From positions 5,731,017 through 5,795,016 of the forward strand of contig SCHM01000004.1 of the NCBI GenBank assembly GCA_004123355.1: a DNA stretch of 64,000 nt. Reading direction: 5' to 3'. This stretch comes from Amphirosellinia nigrospora. Taxonomy: Eukaryota > Ascomycota > Sordariomycetes > Xylariales > Xylariaceae. This document shows positions 38,154 through 51,562 of the stretch, one piece after another. A program made the translations under genes and the position numbers. The notes under the pieces are model-generated. The model was not told the origin of the DNA. It searched no databases and saw only the letters and a list, made by a program, of their open reading frames with translations. Position 1 is the first letter of the stretch. Every line of letters starts with the position of its first letter.

Positions 38154-41100
38154 AGCTGAAAAATTGTTGCTGAGTGTGCAATGTTGGGCTGTTGCGCAAG
38201 ACTTGATAAAGTCTGTTTTCTTTCAGTATCCAGCGGGCCGGGCTATGACGCTCTTATATAGACGCGCCTACATAGGCACGATAGATATTATGGCTTAGCC
38301 TCGAAAGACGACAACCAACATAGCAGAACCCCTAGCCGTTGTTGCGCAAGCCCATATCAGTCGGCGACTGCAGGACTGCAGATTTTGCTCTCTACTCCGA
38401 ATTACTCCGCAGGCGATAGCTCCTTAACGAGCGGCATTTTCCCAACTTCTACCTTCCCGAACGCGCTGGGTCGGCGTGTGCATCATTGACGGTACGCTGA
38501 GTGAACTGCTTTTCCCGAGGCCGAGCCGAATTTCTCGGCTGTCGGTGGCAAACGATCGATTTGTGGTCGCCGATTATCTCTCCATTTTGCGCCCTAGATC
38601 CCTCATCCCCCCCAATGATACTGAGACTCGACCTAGTCCCGTGGGGTCACACCTAGCTCAGGTCGCCGACGTCGTGGGGATAAACAGTCCCTCTTATTTA
38701 CGACGAGGTATTTCTGAGTCGCGAGAAGCCGGGCTTTCCCGCTAAATGAGCAGGTTATGATGACCAATCGTTCGAGTACTGCTGGGCGTTGATCGCGTTG
38801 TATGCTGTTGGGTACAGCGCAATGCTGCGTCAGCCGGCCAGGGGCCCTGGAAGCATAGAGGATAGCATTGAATAGGGTGGAGATTGAAGCGATCCACGGT
38901 GCCCACGACTGAAGAGCCTATTCACGGCCGTGAAAACGGATAGAACCTGAAGCGTGGTGAAAGCGATATAGTTTAGACGTTAGTTGGGAATAAAATCAAT
39001 ATTCCAAGAAGACTGGACGGTGTTGATAGTTATAGACATGTTGTTGGCCTTAGTGTTGAGCACGCCATCGCCCTTGTGCTGAGCCAGGCGAACGCTACCA
39101 GTAGTGTAGTGTAAACTCCAACCCCGGTTCGACGGCTCAAGCGGGCATCGGTCTCCAGGGTCCCCTGTCTGCCCGCAGGCAGTTTAGTCTAGTTCGAACA
39201 AATTCTTACAATTCGGCAATTCGATTGGTTCGGAATAAGAGACGCTGACAATGATGATGAGCAAGTTTAAACTAGGCGGGCGATAGGACGGGGCCGTTTG
39301 AGGCGTCAGGGCCGAAACCTAGACATTCGATCTTACCTCAAGCCTAATTTAAGGATGGCCGGTGGTAGAGCGATCTTCCTCGTCGTCAACCACTGAGCTC
39401 TCCACAGTGGTATATCCGGAAGACGGGACACTTCTTTAAAGGAAAGGACATCGTCAAATCTGACGAGTAAGAAAAACAGCCAGAAGTAATCACATGTGTG
39501 GATCCCGCAACCTAGAATTCTTACTATACGTATGCACTCTTGTTTTAATCGTGCAGAAATAGAACTATAACTTGAGATCAAGATAAGTTTGGACTCGTAT
39601 CACCGAACAAAATATTGTGAGCTTACCAGCGTAGATCCTAACTTGTTGCAATTCCTACCTCTGCCGACGCGTCTACTACAGTGTCACCTGCATAGCGGCT
39701 GAGCTCATCGCATTCCCCTTTTATTTGGGCATGATTATCATTAATGAGTGGGTTCTTCGTAAAGTCAGTTGACTAGAACAGGAGTGGCATCTGCACCCTG
39801 AGGTTGTAATGTCTGACGTGTGAATCGTCAACATGGGCACGCTGATCTGAAAACCTTTCGCACAATAAGCGACAAAACTTCCCTGAGTTTACAAAGGGCA
39901 CGTTGGCCGTCGCTTCTCGCGATCTTGGCCATCGCTCTATCATATGGAGATGGGATGATTTGGCACAAAAGGCCATATCGAACCGAAGCTCTCAACGATT
40001 TCTCTCTTAAAACTACGACTTGTCTGTCTAGAATACAAACTCTACTCAATGTCTGCTGCTTTCTTTATGTTCTCTACGTTCTACCAATAAGATCGTTCCA
40101 TAATTTGAAGTCTCGACTAGACTGTCCTAGACCGTTCTTGAAACTACAATTCTAACTCCATGTGTCGGTTTCAAGAACATAAAGATTAACGCTAAGACCT
40201 TCTCCGAGCTCGAGAACTTTTCAAAACAGACTCCTTCGCCTTCTTAGTCGTGGCTTTACTCAAATTTCGGGGGCGGACGTTTAGAATGTTGCGGCCCAAA
40301 TTGATAGAGATACGAGTCTTCTGGTGAGCGTAGAATCTCTAACAATTGTCAAAGCTCGAGATTTAACGTAGTCGCAGTGATCGGCGTATTTATATATTCA
40401 AAGGTTTCAAGGGAACACTATGTGAAAATAGTCAGAAGAGCGTTGAGATCGGTAATGAAAGTCATCAATGGTCTTAGTTCGACTAACGAAGCATATATTC
40501 ATGGTCAACTCCAAGCCACAGACGCATACTCTCATTCTCCTTTTCAGCATTGCACTAATAAATAATAAAGTTGTCATGAATAATGTCGTTGCTACACATT
40601 TTTTATAGCAGTATGTTCCAATGCTGGGGCAGTAGAAAAAGGGAATTCCCAAAATTAGTAATAGCTCTAGACTTTGCTGGGGGCAAATAGTAGGATGATA
40701 CGGAGCTAATATTTTGCTAGATTATCTGTTCGCATAGCTTGACTGCGTCCGTCTCAGTGTTGTGGCCGATTCTGGAGCCGTATAACTAGAACGTTGTCTA
40801 AATCATGCTGTCGAGGTGATTGGATCTTAATGTCACGGGATACTACGGAATAACCTCGGATATAGTGGATATCGGGCACGGGCTTATAACCACAACTATA
40901 TATAGCCGAAACTAGATTTATTAGGTAGATAGGATTCTTTCCTCCTTTGTGCAATAACAATAAGTCAATACTGGAAGTACCAGCAGTGCGAACTGTGACA
41001 CTTAATAATCAACATATGCAGCGATACAAGGCGAATTTTACATGCATTTAAAATATTTATCATTAAAATGTTAAAAACGGTTTCGAGTACCTCCCGTTTA

Positions 41101-43786
41101 TTTATGCATAACTTGTACATTCACACGCCTTTTTCTGCATCACACGTAGTACTGCTGCTGTAAGAGCGGCGAATGCGCTAATCCCGATTCAAACATGCTT
41201 AAGTCGAGCGCCGTCGAACTCGTCCACCGGGCGAGTTGAATTCAGCGGGCAGCCGGACATCACCTGCAGGGGAAAGCAAAACACAACCCAACTCGCGTCC
41301 GACCAATGACAGAGCCGAGCCAGTCCCAATAATAGACGTGTAGCTACGTTTCGTCGGCCTTAATATAAAATCAATTTGGAATACGTGGCTGGGAGTGTCG
41401 CACAGCTATGTAAAGAGTTGGTCATCTCGTGGAAACGTCTGAGCGTATCTCCTCGTCAAGAGATGAGACAAGAGAGGCATAGTCGTATACTACTTGCTTA
41501 TCTAGATACTCCTTGTCATATTGGTGCCAAGGCCGTCTATGCGAAGGCTTGGTAGCAGGTCCGTAGCCGATGAGCTTCCTATTCACGGCGATAAAGCCAT
41601 CAGGAATTAGGAGAACGAGTACCTTTATTCAAGGCCTAGCCTACCTAACCATCCATTTAGTTGTGTCCCATGGCTGTCACTTCAATATACTATGCATCTT
41701 GTTGCCCAGAGTTGAAAATCTACGTGCCCTATTTGGTTCGTAGAGGTGTTTGACATAGGTCCAGATAAAAATAGTACTATTTTCTATTGTTCACAGATGT
41801 ATTAATAAAAGCTGTCAGGGACCTCGTAGTAGGGGTAGGTCATCTATACTTGTTGTTGCGCGAAGGCCTCTAAATCTACCTTCGTAGGCGTAACTAAGCT
41901 ATATACAGATGATCTCTTTGTTCCTGAAGTACTGTGGCTGGTGAACGTGGCTTCATGACAAAAGCTATATGAAGGTTTCATTCTAATTAAAGCAAGGCTT
42001 ACTCGCTGAACTGCTTGGGCCACTATTCGCGTACAACGTAACCGCTTTAATGAGATAAGTTGCTAGAGAATTGGTTATACTCTTCTTGGCTCGAATGGGT
42101 GTTATCGGATTGAATAACCCAATAATGTACGGGTCGAACTTAATCGCTTGGAGCTATTGCAGGATGAAGAGACTGCCTTGGCGATGACAGGCGTATATAG
42201 AACCTAGTGGGCTGTGATATGACTAAGCTACTTACTCGAGGCTAGTAATGTGTAAGTCTAAGGTTTACTAGAACTTGAAGTTAAGGAGCTCTAGATCGTT
42301 TGTAAAGTGGTTTTCGATGGCAAGCCTACCGCGGCTTTCAAGCCCGTCCTCGATATCGACTCGGACAAAGAACAGGCACATAAGGCCAAGAGGAATTGCA
42401 GTATGGTAATTGTCTGAAGCGGGCTTTAAACCGATTCAACTTTATATTCGTTTTCGCCCATGTATTGAGTTCGCGATCCTACTCTACTCATCAGTCTCTG
42501 TATAGGCCAAGAACACTGTCAAATCACGATGCGATACCACAATGTCCACCTCCATGTCTAATATATATTTATTAGTAGAGGAACATTAATTAGAACAAAA
42601 CACAATGCCAAGCATTCCCTCCTGTGACCAACCCGGTTTCAGCGACTGTGATCGTATCCCAACACATCGTATTTCTTAATATGAAATCCTCTCACTCACT
42701 GCGCCTTCTTAAAGCCAATATGCATTTAACATTCTTGGTTCGCGTTCCTCGAATGCGCTTCACTGCTTGACTTGTGTCAGAATTTTCGTGTTGGTTACCA
42801 GTTATAGGATATATTGCAACACCCATTGTTGCGCGATTGTCTTAGTGCCCAAGGGCTACTTCCAGCTGTGTCCACAGATCTAAATCCATTTGTCAAGTCC
42901 TACCGACGCAGTACTAGGGACACACGGAGGTGACGATAGTATTGCCAAAGCGGTGCCTAATAATTTGACTTGAAAACTGTCGAGCCCTCTTGCTGGTACA
43001 ATCATTCTACCTGGCCATATACAGGTAGTCTCTTTGACGATATCTATGTGCCTATACATCATGACAAGCTCGCTTCTCGATATCAACATCCTGTGCCTCA
43101 AATTCATGAACTGAAAGCAGATGAAAATGTGCTACTAATGCCTGTTAATCAAATGTCATTTCAATACCGAGTAATAAATTGGTATTCTTACTAAGTGCTG
43201 GGAATACTAGGCTGAGTATCAATTCGCATCAACTTTCAATCCTCAATTGGCTACATCTGCTAGTTGTTTTTGCGTATAAATTGGTTCAGTGTATGCTGTG
43301 AGCAACGGGACGGGCCGAAGCCCCAATACTAACAGTGGAGATGCCAACCATAGCAACCCGGTCGGATGCTCAAAACAAGTAGCGAATCCCGAACGCCAAT
43401 TCTGTAATCACTATACATGCGGGTGTTCCCATAATTAATCTTCAAGCAGTGTATGTATCGCATGACATGTCGTGATTAGAACGCTGTGAAGGCGTGCTCT
43501 GCGGGATCCAATCAGATGCTAGAAATGCCAGCACCGTTTCGCCGTGGCGGTGTCGTTATCAGCCTCTTTCACTAGAAAGGCTTAGTAGTTTCTGACGCCA
43601 TCGTGCTCCCGATCGTGCATAATAAAAGTCGTAGTGAACGTCGAATTGAGATTCTGAGCTCGTTAGGTATCGCGATGGTACCAAGCGTTTAACTCCGTTA
43701 TTATTTTGGCTATCACTTGGGTTCTTCATTCAATCAGACGACACAAACAACTCTATCCCTCGGGCATACCTTGGTATAGACTCATC
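38154..43786. other. 5.6-kb gene-poor interval
   Basis: Ordinary composition and no convincing gene. All ORFs are short, lack family motifs and do not link through plausible introns. A GCGGGCA...TGCCCGC hairpin lies at 39,138-39,177 and a GAACTCG...CGAGTT hairpin near 41,217. The first few hundred bases should hold the promoter of the DUF1264 gene. No copies of the AT-block repeats were recognised here. Confidence 0.5.
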
Positions 43787-45798
43787 ATGGCGGGGGTTGA
43801 GAATGACAAGACTGGAAACGCTTCTCAGAGCCCCGAGCCCTCTGTTTCTGAAACAGCTGGACCCGTGATTAATGAGAAGTCTTTGATGAGGAAGATTGAC
43901 GTACATCTACTACCAGCTGTTGGGTAAGCAGAATTTGAACTGAAATGGCTTATCGAGTTTGAAAGGTACAAAGTGCAGTACTCATACTAATGGATTAAAT
44001 TATATAGTATTTTATATCTACTCAGTTTCCTAGACCGAAGCAATGGTGGGATTATGATACCAAAACATATATTCTACATTAAAAGCAGTCTGACCTCTTC
44101 GTAGTGGGAAATGCTAGGATCGAGGGTCTCCTAACCGATTTGAATATGAGTAAGCTATCGCTTCTAAGTATTGATGCTTATCTCTGACCAATATTGTATT
44201 GCAGCTGGGGATCACTACCTTATAGGCCTCAGTCTTTATTTCGTTGGATACGTACTATTCGAGGCAAGAATTTGATGCCATAAGGGTATAGCTAATATTA
44301 ATAGAGCTAACAGGTACTAGATCCCATGTAACATTATTCTGAAACGGACGAACCCTAGAGTCTGGCTCCCAACTCTAACCATTATATGGGTAGGTCCCTA
44401 AAAGGATCTGCTAGGACATATGAGATATGCTTTACTTATAATCACTACTGATCTCTTGATTGGGATGCTTGATTAATCAAGTGCCGATGATACCATTTTC
44501 ATACTGACCTCCCATAGGGAATTGTCGCGACTTTGATGGGTATAGTGCAGAACGAGGCGGGGTTTCTGGCAGCCAGATTTTTCCTCGGCGTAGCAGAGTC
44601 GGGATTGTTTCCGGGGGTGACATACTATTTCTCCATGTGGTATAAGAGAAAAGAACGGCAATACCGTGTCGCTCTATTTTTCAGCGCAGCCTCATTAGCT
44701 GGTGCCTTCGGTGGTGCCCTTGCGTATGTAAGTACCGCCGAGCCGCAACTCGTGAGAAGAGAAACCCCATAACTGACGCCACCCAGGGTATTGGTAGACT
44801 AAAGGGTGTTGTATGGACGAATGGGTGGCGCTGGATCTTCATACTTGTACGTTGGCTCTATTCTTTACATGAAACGTCAAGGGGCTGACTCTTATAAAAG
44901 GAGGGCATCGTGACGGTACTAATTGCCGCCTCGGCCTACTTCTTCATTCATAATTACCCGGACACAAGTAAATTTCTCAACGACGAGGAGCGAAAATTCA
45001 TTCATCAGCGCCTAGCTGCTAATTGCGACGCGACTCATCAAGAAGAATTCAGTTGGGTTGCTGTGCGGGAAGCTCTCTGGGACCCCAAATGCTGGCTATA
45101 TGGACTGGGATTCCATACACTGAGTCTCCCTCTCTATACTCTATCTCTGTTCTTGGTCAGTGGCATAAATACGCTATGTTCAATACTTCATTATGTTAAC
45201 TGGCCGTCTCAGCCAACAATTATTACCAACCTGGGCTACAACGCCGCGACAGCACAGCTTCTAACCGTACCCCCGTACGCCTTCGCATTCGGAACAACAG
45301 TAGCGGTGGCCGTGCTGTCGGAGCGTCTAGGAAAGCGGGCCATATTCATCGCAGGCTCTCTATATTCGCCGCAATCGGATACTCAATCCTTCTCGGCAAC
45401 ACTAACCCGGTAGCGCGGCCTGGCGTGAGCTACGTCGCCGTGTTCTTCGCTGCTGGAGGCATCTATCCCGCCGTAGCGCTCGTCCTTTCCTGGCCCACCA
45501 TCAATGTGTCGGGCCAGACGAAGCGGGCCATCGCCACCGCCATGCAAATTAGCATTGGGAACGTGGGCGCCGTGTTGGGGACCCAGCTGTATCGGACCCA
45601 CGACGGGCCGCGATTCATCGTCGGGCATTCGTTTGCCTTGGGTACCTGCTTGCCAATGTCATAGTTGTAACGATTTTGGCGTTTATTCTACAGAAGGAGA
45701 ATAAGCGGCGAGAATTGATTGCCGAGGAGATCAAAGACGTTGGGGAAGTACCAGACTGGAAGGGTGATGTTGATCCCAGATGGAGGTTCGAGTATTGA
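43787..45798 (+). CDS. MFS transporter, Dal5/allantoate-permease (ACS) type, two frame breaks
   Basis: Plasma-membrane symporter of the anion:cation symporter family; the substrate is probably a small organic anion or vitamin. Nine exons: 43787-43923, 44008-44045, 44105-44149, 44205-44263, 44321-44389, 44518-44727, 44787-44846, 44901-45155, 45213-45798. The sequence runs from an acidic cytosolic N-terminus through ILYLLSFLDRSN (TM1), GLSLYFVGYVLFE, LKRTNPRVWLPTLTIIWG, FFLGVAESGLFPGVTYYFS and GWRWIFILEG to the tail WKGDVDPRWRFEY. The frame breaks in the last exon at the T pair 45365-45366 and the G run 45640-45642. One added base in each run restores the family sequence, and exon lengths then sum to 487 codons. 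Intron 4 (44264-44320) is GC-AG. It converges with the epimerase gene. I favour assembly errors over a pseudogene. Confidence 0.85.
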
Positions 45799-46035
45799 TG
45801 TGCCTGTCGTATTGGCAAGGAATTGGCGGACCAAAGATCGTTGGAAACTACGCACTATCTACGCGCAGTTGCGAGATGATGACGAGAATTATTGAGTTGG
45901 AACTGCATATGATCACTCTGCATGTCGCAGCTCTCCCGGCTTACGAACGACCATTAGATCGTACAATCACGACCACTTGTCTAAATATATCCCAATGTTA
46001 TATAATACACTGTGTAAGGCAAATCATCTTGCGCC
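45799..46035. other. Convergent 3' intergenic gap
   Basis: 237 bp between the stops of the transporter (+) and the epimerase (-); it must hold both 3' UTRs. No feature recognised. Confidence 0.6.
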
Positions 46036-47057
46036 TTACTGAGAGTCTAACCCGGCAAGCCGCCTAAAGGCCGAATTTTCCAAGAGAGGAAGGTCGCCAA
46101 TCATGGTGATACCCTGAGCCGGGGAGGTAACCGTGTGCTTGCCCATAGCCATCTCGGCCAGGAACCGGCCAAGTTCCGAAGTAGGGCTATGCAGACTTGG
46201 CATCCCGACACGTATGGGCGTTAGAAGGAGAGGGGCCATGATGCGATAAGATAGTGGCGCTGTAGGAATGTACCTTTTGATGGCTTCGTGAGCGGTAGCA
46301 TCTACAGCGCACGGCCGGACAGAGCTGGTCTGCATGAGTGGATTCTGTTTCCGCAAAGCCGCAAGTGCAATCTCCGTCTCGCCCTTCACACGGCCGTATA
46401 TGGTGTGAATCTTCCCGGCTCTGTTGTGGCCCCGTGGCCGGAAACGTAGACAAAGTTGAACGGCTCATTTTCATTCGCTAGATCTTGAAATGCTTGGCTT
46501 GCGGCAAGGGCGTAGTCCTTCGTTATTTTCACATAATCCCTAATGACAAGTTAGCATCACTCGGTTAGGAGAATAGTCGATGGGCGATTGCGGATCAACT
46601 GACTCCTTGCTAACCTGTGTCTGACTGATACCCACTATGATATTCAAAGTCAGTATCGGTGCTTTACTACGGTATGGTATCTGAAAATAAAGACTTCTCT
46701 AAGGTAGGGGGGAAGAAGAAGGCCGGGTTTTGCTTACAAGCCCAGACACAACCCGCGCACCCCTGAGCTGGTTGAGAACTGCGGAGTCATATTTGTTAAA
46801 ATCCTTATGAATGATAACGTTGATTCGAGGATCTTTTGCGTCCTCGGCCATCGGTACTGGCCTCCGACTCAATATTGATATTTTGGTAACCTCCTTCATC
46901 TTGATCATGGCATCCAACACGCCAGACCCTACTAGGCCCTTTTGGAGTTGTGTTAGAGTATGCGCTATGGAGGTGAGGTTGGTAGCGAGATGATAAAGAG
47001 ACACAGGAATAGATTAAACAATTAACTTACCGTCGCCCCAGTTAGGATTAAATGCAT
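46036..47057 (-). CDS. NAD(P)-dependent epimerase/short-chain-dehydrogenase-like protein, two frame breaks
   Basis: Atypical SDR of the small fungal nucleoside-sugar-epimerase-like group (FMP52/HTATIP2-like relatives). Four exons: 47057-47031, 46938-46738, 46634-46604, 46539-46036. It starts MHLILTGATG|LVGSGVL, the Rossmann TGATGxxG nucleotide-binding loop split by intron 1. It continues with ISILSRRPVP, CVWALGISQTQV, FNFVYVSGHGA and the catalytic YGRVK (YxxxK), and ends AFRRLAGLDSQ. The frame breaks at the C run 46752-46754 (before CVWA) and at GG 46402-46403 (just before YGRVK). One extra base in each run restores the family sequence and gives 255 codons in total. The substrate is unknown. 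The breaks flank core motifs, so as written the protein would be dead. Confidence 0.8.
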
Positions 47058-48800
47058 ATTGCCAATTGGTTGAGAGTTGCGTTGTGTGAGTCGTGTGGAG
47101 GGGTAGATGAGATGATATCACGTCGACATATAATGTGGTGAGCCGTTAGAGGAGGAGAAAAGTAAGAATTAATCCTACCAAGGCATCATAGCTTCATGCT
47201 CTAATATAAATGGGTTTACCTAGCGCAGAAACTGTATAGAATAGAATTTGGCTTAAGTCCGCAAGCCGCGGAGCCCAAGTCCACGGTTGAGACGAGGACA
47301 ACTCCGCCTATCTCCGTCGAGCATCCTTGGCAATAAGCAAGAAGTAGGCAGCAACTGCACACACGGCCTGTCCGATGACAATTGTGACGATGGCGGAATA
47401 TAATATCAGTCATCATTATGTCCATAGATAAGCATCACGTAGTATGACTCGGTCAATTACTTGCACATGATATGCATTCGTTCACTTTCCTGGTGCATCG
47501 GTATCTGCCGACAGCCGGCGGCTGACCGTAAGCCTAATTAGGATATAGACTAACGGTGCTGACACAGAACCTTTGGAAATTGTCTTGGCGAAGGAGAAAC
47601 TCAGAATGGGCTTTAGGGTACGGAGCACGAATAGCTGTAGCGTTCATTATAATCACCCAAGAAGTACTCCTTAGCTTTTTAATAATAGTTAACATCGCCA
47701 TCGCTGCCGTCGTTGACTGGGTTGACATTGAATTTATATAGGTGACAGATACTTGTCTACATCCTGGTAAGTAGAAGCGAAGGCTTAGATCAAACGACCC
47801 TCTAAAGATCTAAGGGTGCACATAACGCTTCGTCCTCGTTCAAGTCAACCTATCTTTTCCTGTTTAGAAAGAACTGATTATCTTAACCGTAACAGCAACA
47901 AGAATATAACTAGGATTAATAGTCAAACAAATATTGAATAAGCTCTCAAGATGCGACCCGAAGAACACCAATACCGAACCGCTAGACGTCGACTCTAGAT
48001 GAGGCTCTAACAGGTAATGGTGCGGGTATAGAATTGCATTTATATATAACTTTCGAGAATTATGTGCGTTGAATGATAAGGTGCTAGGCTAGCTGGTCAG
48101 GGGTATTTTAGTGAGGTTACAATTGGTTGATGGGGGGCCTTGTTTCATAGTACGGATGTCAAACACGAAGTGGTAGCTGCACAAGAAAACGAAGAGGGCT
48201 GGCCACGAAACATAGGACAACTTGGGTCAAGATTACTCTCGGTTTATCAGCTGACATCTAATTATGGCCTCATATTTTACATGTGCATTACATACTTTCA
48301 AGAATATTCCTTTTCGCTTTATTGTTAGTATAGCTTTATGCTTATAATCTAGTTAGATCTCTACGTCGAGGATTCACCGAAATAAAAACTAGCCCTATAT
48401 GCGGGGCGCGAGGAGGTGCTTGGCATGAGGTTGAGACGACTAGCATTAATTTACCATTCAAGGCCAGTTAACAAGTCTGCCTTATATGATGATCTTGGAG
48501 AGGACATGGACCCGGAATCCTCCGTGGGGTTTCCTATTACACGATATGTCGTACCTGCAGGCCGCCTGCATCGATTTAAGACGTGAACTATATTTATAAT
48601 TTCTGTACACCCTTTCTGTTCTGAGATAGGACAATTTGAAGTTCCCTATTAGTCGCTCAAATCGTTCTACCCATGAACGGTACCAGGTTGAAATGAGAAC
48701 AATGTGCTCCTGACCTAAATCGCACGCATTCATTCCCGCTCCATTAGACATACATTATTGAAATTTTCCCGCCATACCTATCAACGTTGGAGAACGCCTT
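47058..48800. other. Intergenic stretch with a lone hydrophobic segment
   Basis: It should hold the divergent promoters of the epimerase and the membrane-protein gene. On the minus strand at about 47,308-47,405 one frame encodes a single membrane-like segment (IVTIVIGQAVCAVAAYFLL, then a basic tail and stop) without an upstream start or acceptor. It may be a relic or chance. Nothing else recognised. Confidence 0.45.
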
Positions 48801-49696
48801 ATGGCTCGAAATGTGAGCAATACTCGTTGCTGGAGTGTTCTCGGCATTGCTAATATCACGTCGAAAGTGGCATGACGCGCCGGAGGTTGCTGAACACAGC
48901 TTTCCCGAGGTATACCACCCGGGATATCACCCAGAAGTTACTCCATATCATCACCAAGACTTGACCTCGACGACAGAGGGAAGCTTTTCACCCATCAAAG
49001 GCCCAAGGGTGGCTCATGAGCGGGCTCGTGGCTACCTAAAACCGGTCTTCCTGTTATCGATTGCTGTCGCAGTTTTATCCATCGCGGTAATAGGTCTAGC
49101 CATCGGAACAGGACTTCAAGCACGTCGAGCCAGTTATTCAGAGTCTAAGCTTGATGCTTTGATGTCCAATCTGACCAACACAGATCGGGATGCTCCGCAA
49201 ACCCCCAAGACGTGACCGGGACCAGCTATACATCTCAATGTAAGCAATGAGTGTATGTAGAGACGAGCACTTACGCCTAACTAATGCGAACTAAGTTTAT
49301 AATCGGCCGACCTTTGAAATATTCTGCAACGCCAATGCGCCGATTGCTCCTCTCATGTCTCTTTTCGTGGGCAATTTTGACGACTGCATCGACGCCTGCG
49401 CCTTTTACTCGTACTACACGGCTATCAATTTTCCCAACGCCTCAGACACCGGGAATACTACCTGCGCTGCAGTCAGCTATCTCCCAGAATGGACGAATCG
49501 GACGACTGCAATGGGCAATAATGCCCCGGGGAATTGCTACCTGAAACCCGGACCCCAAAACGCGACAGCTCTCGAACAGCCCCAGGGTGGTGGTACGGTC
49601 CACGCCGCACTCTTAAGCCAGTTCAATAGGTACGGATATCTCGTTGTTACCAAAAGACCTACACTGATATGTCGTACTAGCACGGGATTCGCTTAG
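48801..49696 (+). CDS. Type II membrane protein with a Cys-containing extracellular domain, one frame break
   Basis: Function unknown. Three exons: 48801-48812 (only M-A-R-N), 48868-49239, 49296-49696. Intron 1 has a GTGAGC donor and a GCTAATATC branch site. The N-terminal part is cytosolic and rich in Pro, His and Tyr (PEVYHPGYHPEVTPYHH). One membrane helix follows (KPVFLLSIAVAVLSIAVIGL), then a linker and an outside domain with Cys at FEIFCNA, DDCIDAC, NTTCAAV and GNCYL plus several N-glycosylation sequons. The layout resembles fungal PAN/apple-like single-pass proteins; the domain call is inference. The frame breaks in the five-C run 49202-49206; one more C restores QDVTGTSYTSQ and brings the exons to 262 codons. 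The last 20-odd residues lack support and the stop may be misplaced. Confidence 0.65.
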
Positions 49697-51562
49697 AATG
49701 GAATGATATGCAATGAGATACGGATTAACGTTGGCCTCGGAGTTAGGATAGGTTCACCTAAAAAATGACAGGGAAAAGATGAATACGGATTTCATGCTTA
49801 TGAAATGGCTCAGTATGATTTCTACGAAACAGGTCTTAATAATAGAAGTATTCGCTGCATAGAGCGTTGTGTACAAGCTAGACAGTCGCGATATTAGATG
49901 AGCGTCAGCAATAGGAAAACTCACTAGGCGAAAGCAGCTGAAGGCTCTTAGGCGAAGTAAGGTTGCATTTAATACCCAGGCACGTCACTTAGGGTGCGTT
50001 GAAGGATTGTTCACAGAGACGTCAGTAGTGTCAAGTATAAACATTCCGACCAATCGACGGCTTTATTTATGATTATTAGTATGTGATATTCGGTGTGCAT
50101 CAAGTATCTCAAACCCATCATCCCCTGACCAAATCTTTCGTCAGCTCGTCTAACATGCCCAATTCGGAGCTTTCCCTGGCCACGTACGCTGATACCTGTT
50201 TCACCTTCTCTGCTTTTGGATTGCACGTCGTTGTGTGACGATTTGTGAGTACGAAGGAGGCCAACCCTAGTAGTTTACGGTAGCCAATAGTAAATCAAAA
50301 TGCTTTATCAAACCGAACGGCCAGACGACCCTAGACATGCGGCAATGCCAGCATTGCATACCTGCAGCTTATAAGTCAGCCGAAATACCTATTCTTTTGG
50401 ACGGGGCCTTACAGTTATCGCCAAATAATAAGACAGGTTCGACTACGGACTGTAACATGAGCCGTGCCCAGCATGGATGTTCTGAGCGAGCAAAGAACAA
50501 CTTATATCGTTCGCCCCATCCCAGTTGTTCATTTCTCTTCTTTGTTCCTTCGCGGTGGTGCTTTTGGCCTAGTGAGGCCGCGGGGTAGGCGGGGTTAGGG
50601 TGTTCAAATTATGAAAAAGGGGATAGTCGCAACAACGGGTCCCATCAACGCCGGTGAGCGAAGACCCTGGCCTCGTTGATACCTTAAGTACCTAATAGGG
50701 CTGATCGACCGGCCTACTTAAATGAGCGATATGCGCATCAACATCATAGGCGTTCGAGGGATGTGTACGATGCGATGAATGGGGGTGTGCCGGAGAGCGT
50801 ATACCACAAGTTAAACCTCGTCTGCGCTTCTCCATGCAGTGCAGACGCAGCCTGACGTAGTGCCAGAATCTTGACAATAATTACTATACCTAACACCTGA
50901 ATACCTACTTCAAGATTTCGTACAGAGGGTACTGATTGTTCAAATGGTCAGCGCAACAAGGGAAAATGTCGTGTGCACCTGACCTGCAGTCTTAGGAGGT
51001 AGCTAAAGTCCGAACCGGCCGTACATTGGCCCGTGAATGACATCAGGGCGGGAAAAAGCTACATGTTTACTTACCTATTAAAATTCTTAGCATTCAGGTT
51101 TTCTGTTTTGCTGCGTTTGGCACGTTCTAATATGGGATCATGGCGAAAGGTCGGATGCGAACACTCCGCGTATATGAGAACTTACCTACTTAATGAGTAA
51201 GAAACGTAGGTACCTCCTATATTTTGGGCTGTTAGGTATTGGCCCTGCTTGCGGCGGACTACGGCACGTATCGCGCGCTTAATATAGGGTACCTACAGCA
51301 CTCGTGGTGGGGCAGATTAGCGTCTAAGAGGTAACCATGCACCCCGGAACCTAAGTCACTCACTCACTCACTCACCTGATATCAAGGGAAACTAAACACA
51401 TGCATGCATACTTACAACTTACACTCAGTACATATATCTCATAGAATCGCATCAAGATTTGATCCGACGACGCCCGCGCCATGCTACTGCCTGCTAACTA
51501 GTCTATCTAAAGTATCAACCCGAGCTCGATCGAGCTGTTCTAGTCCGGGCGCCACCGCTGCT
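49697..51562. other. Intergenic stretch upstream of the Zn2Cys6 gene
   Basis: No gene recognised. An (ACTC)n microsatellite lies at about 51,356-51,376. Several AGGTACCT/TACCTA-type motifs occur near 50,690-51,300. An ORF continues upstream of the chosen start of the next gene to 51,404, but its sequence looks like leader DNA. Confidence 0.5.

Noticed and set aside
38476-38745. 89-codon ORF as a gene
   Set aside because: No family motif, no splice partners and no supporting context.
39110-39180. tRNA gene (contains CGGTTCGACGG)
   Set aside because: No matching A-box, anticodon arm or acceptor stem could be folded around it.
39333-40652. Several 60-110 codon ORFs on both strands
   Set aside because: They overlap each other in different frames and show no recognisable domain or exon structure.
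43787-45798. Calling the first MFS gene a pseudogene
   Set aside because: Both breaks are one-base homopolymer losses, like those in unrelated house-keeping genes, and everything else including splice sites is intact.
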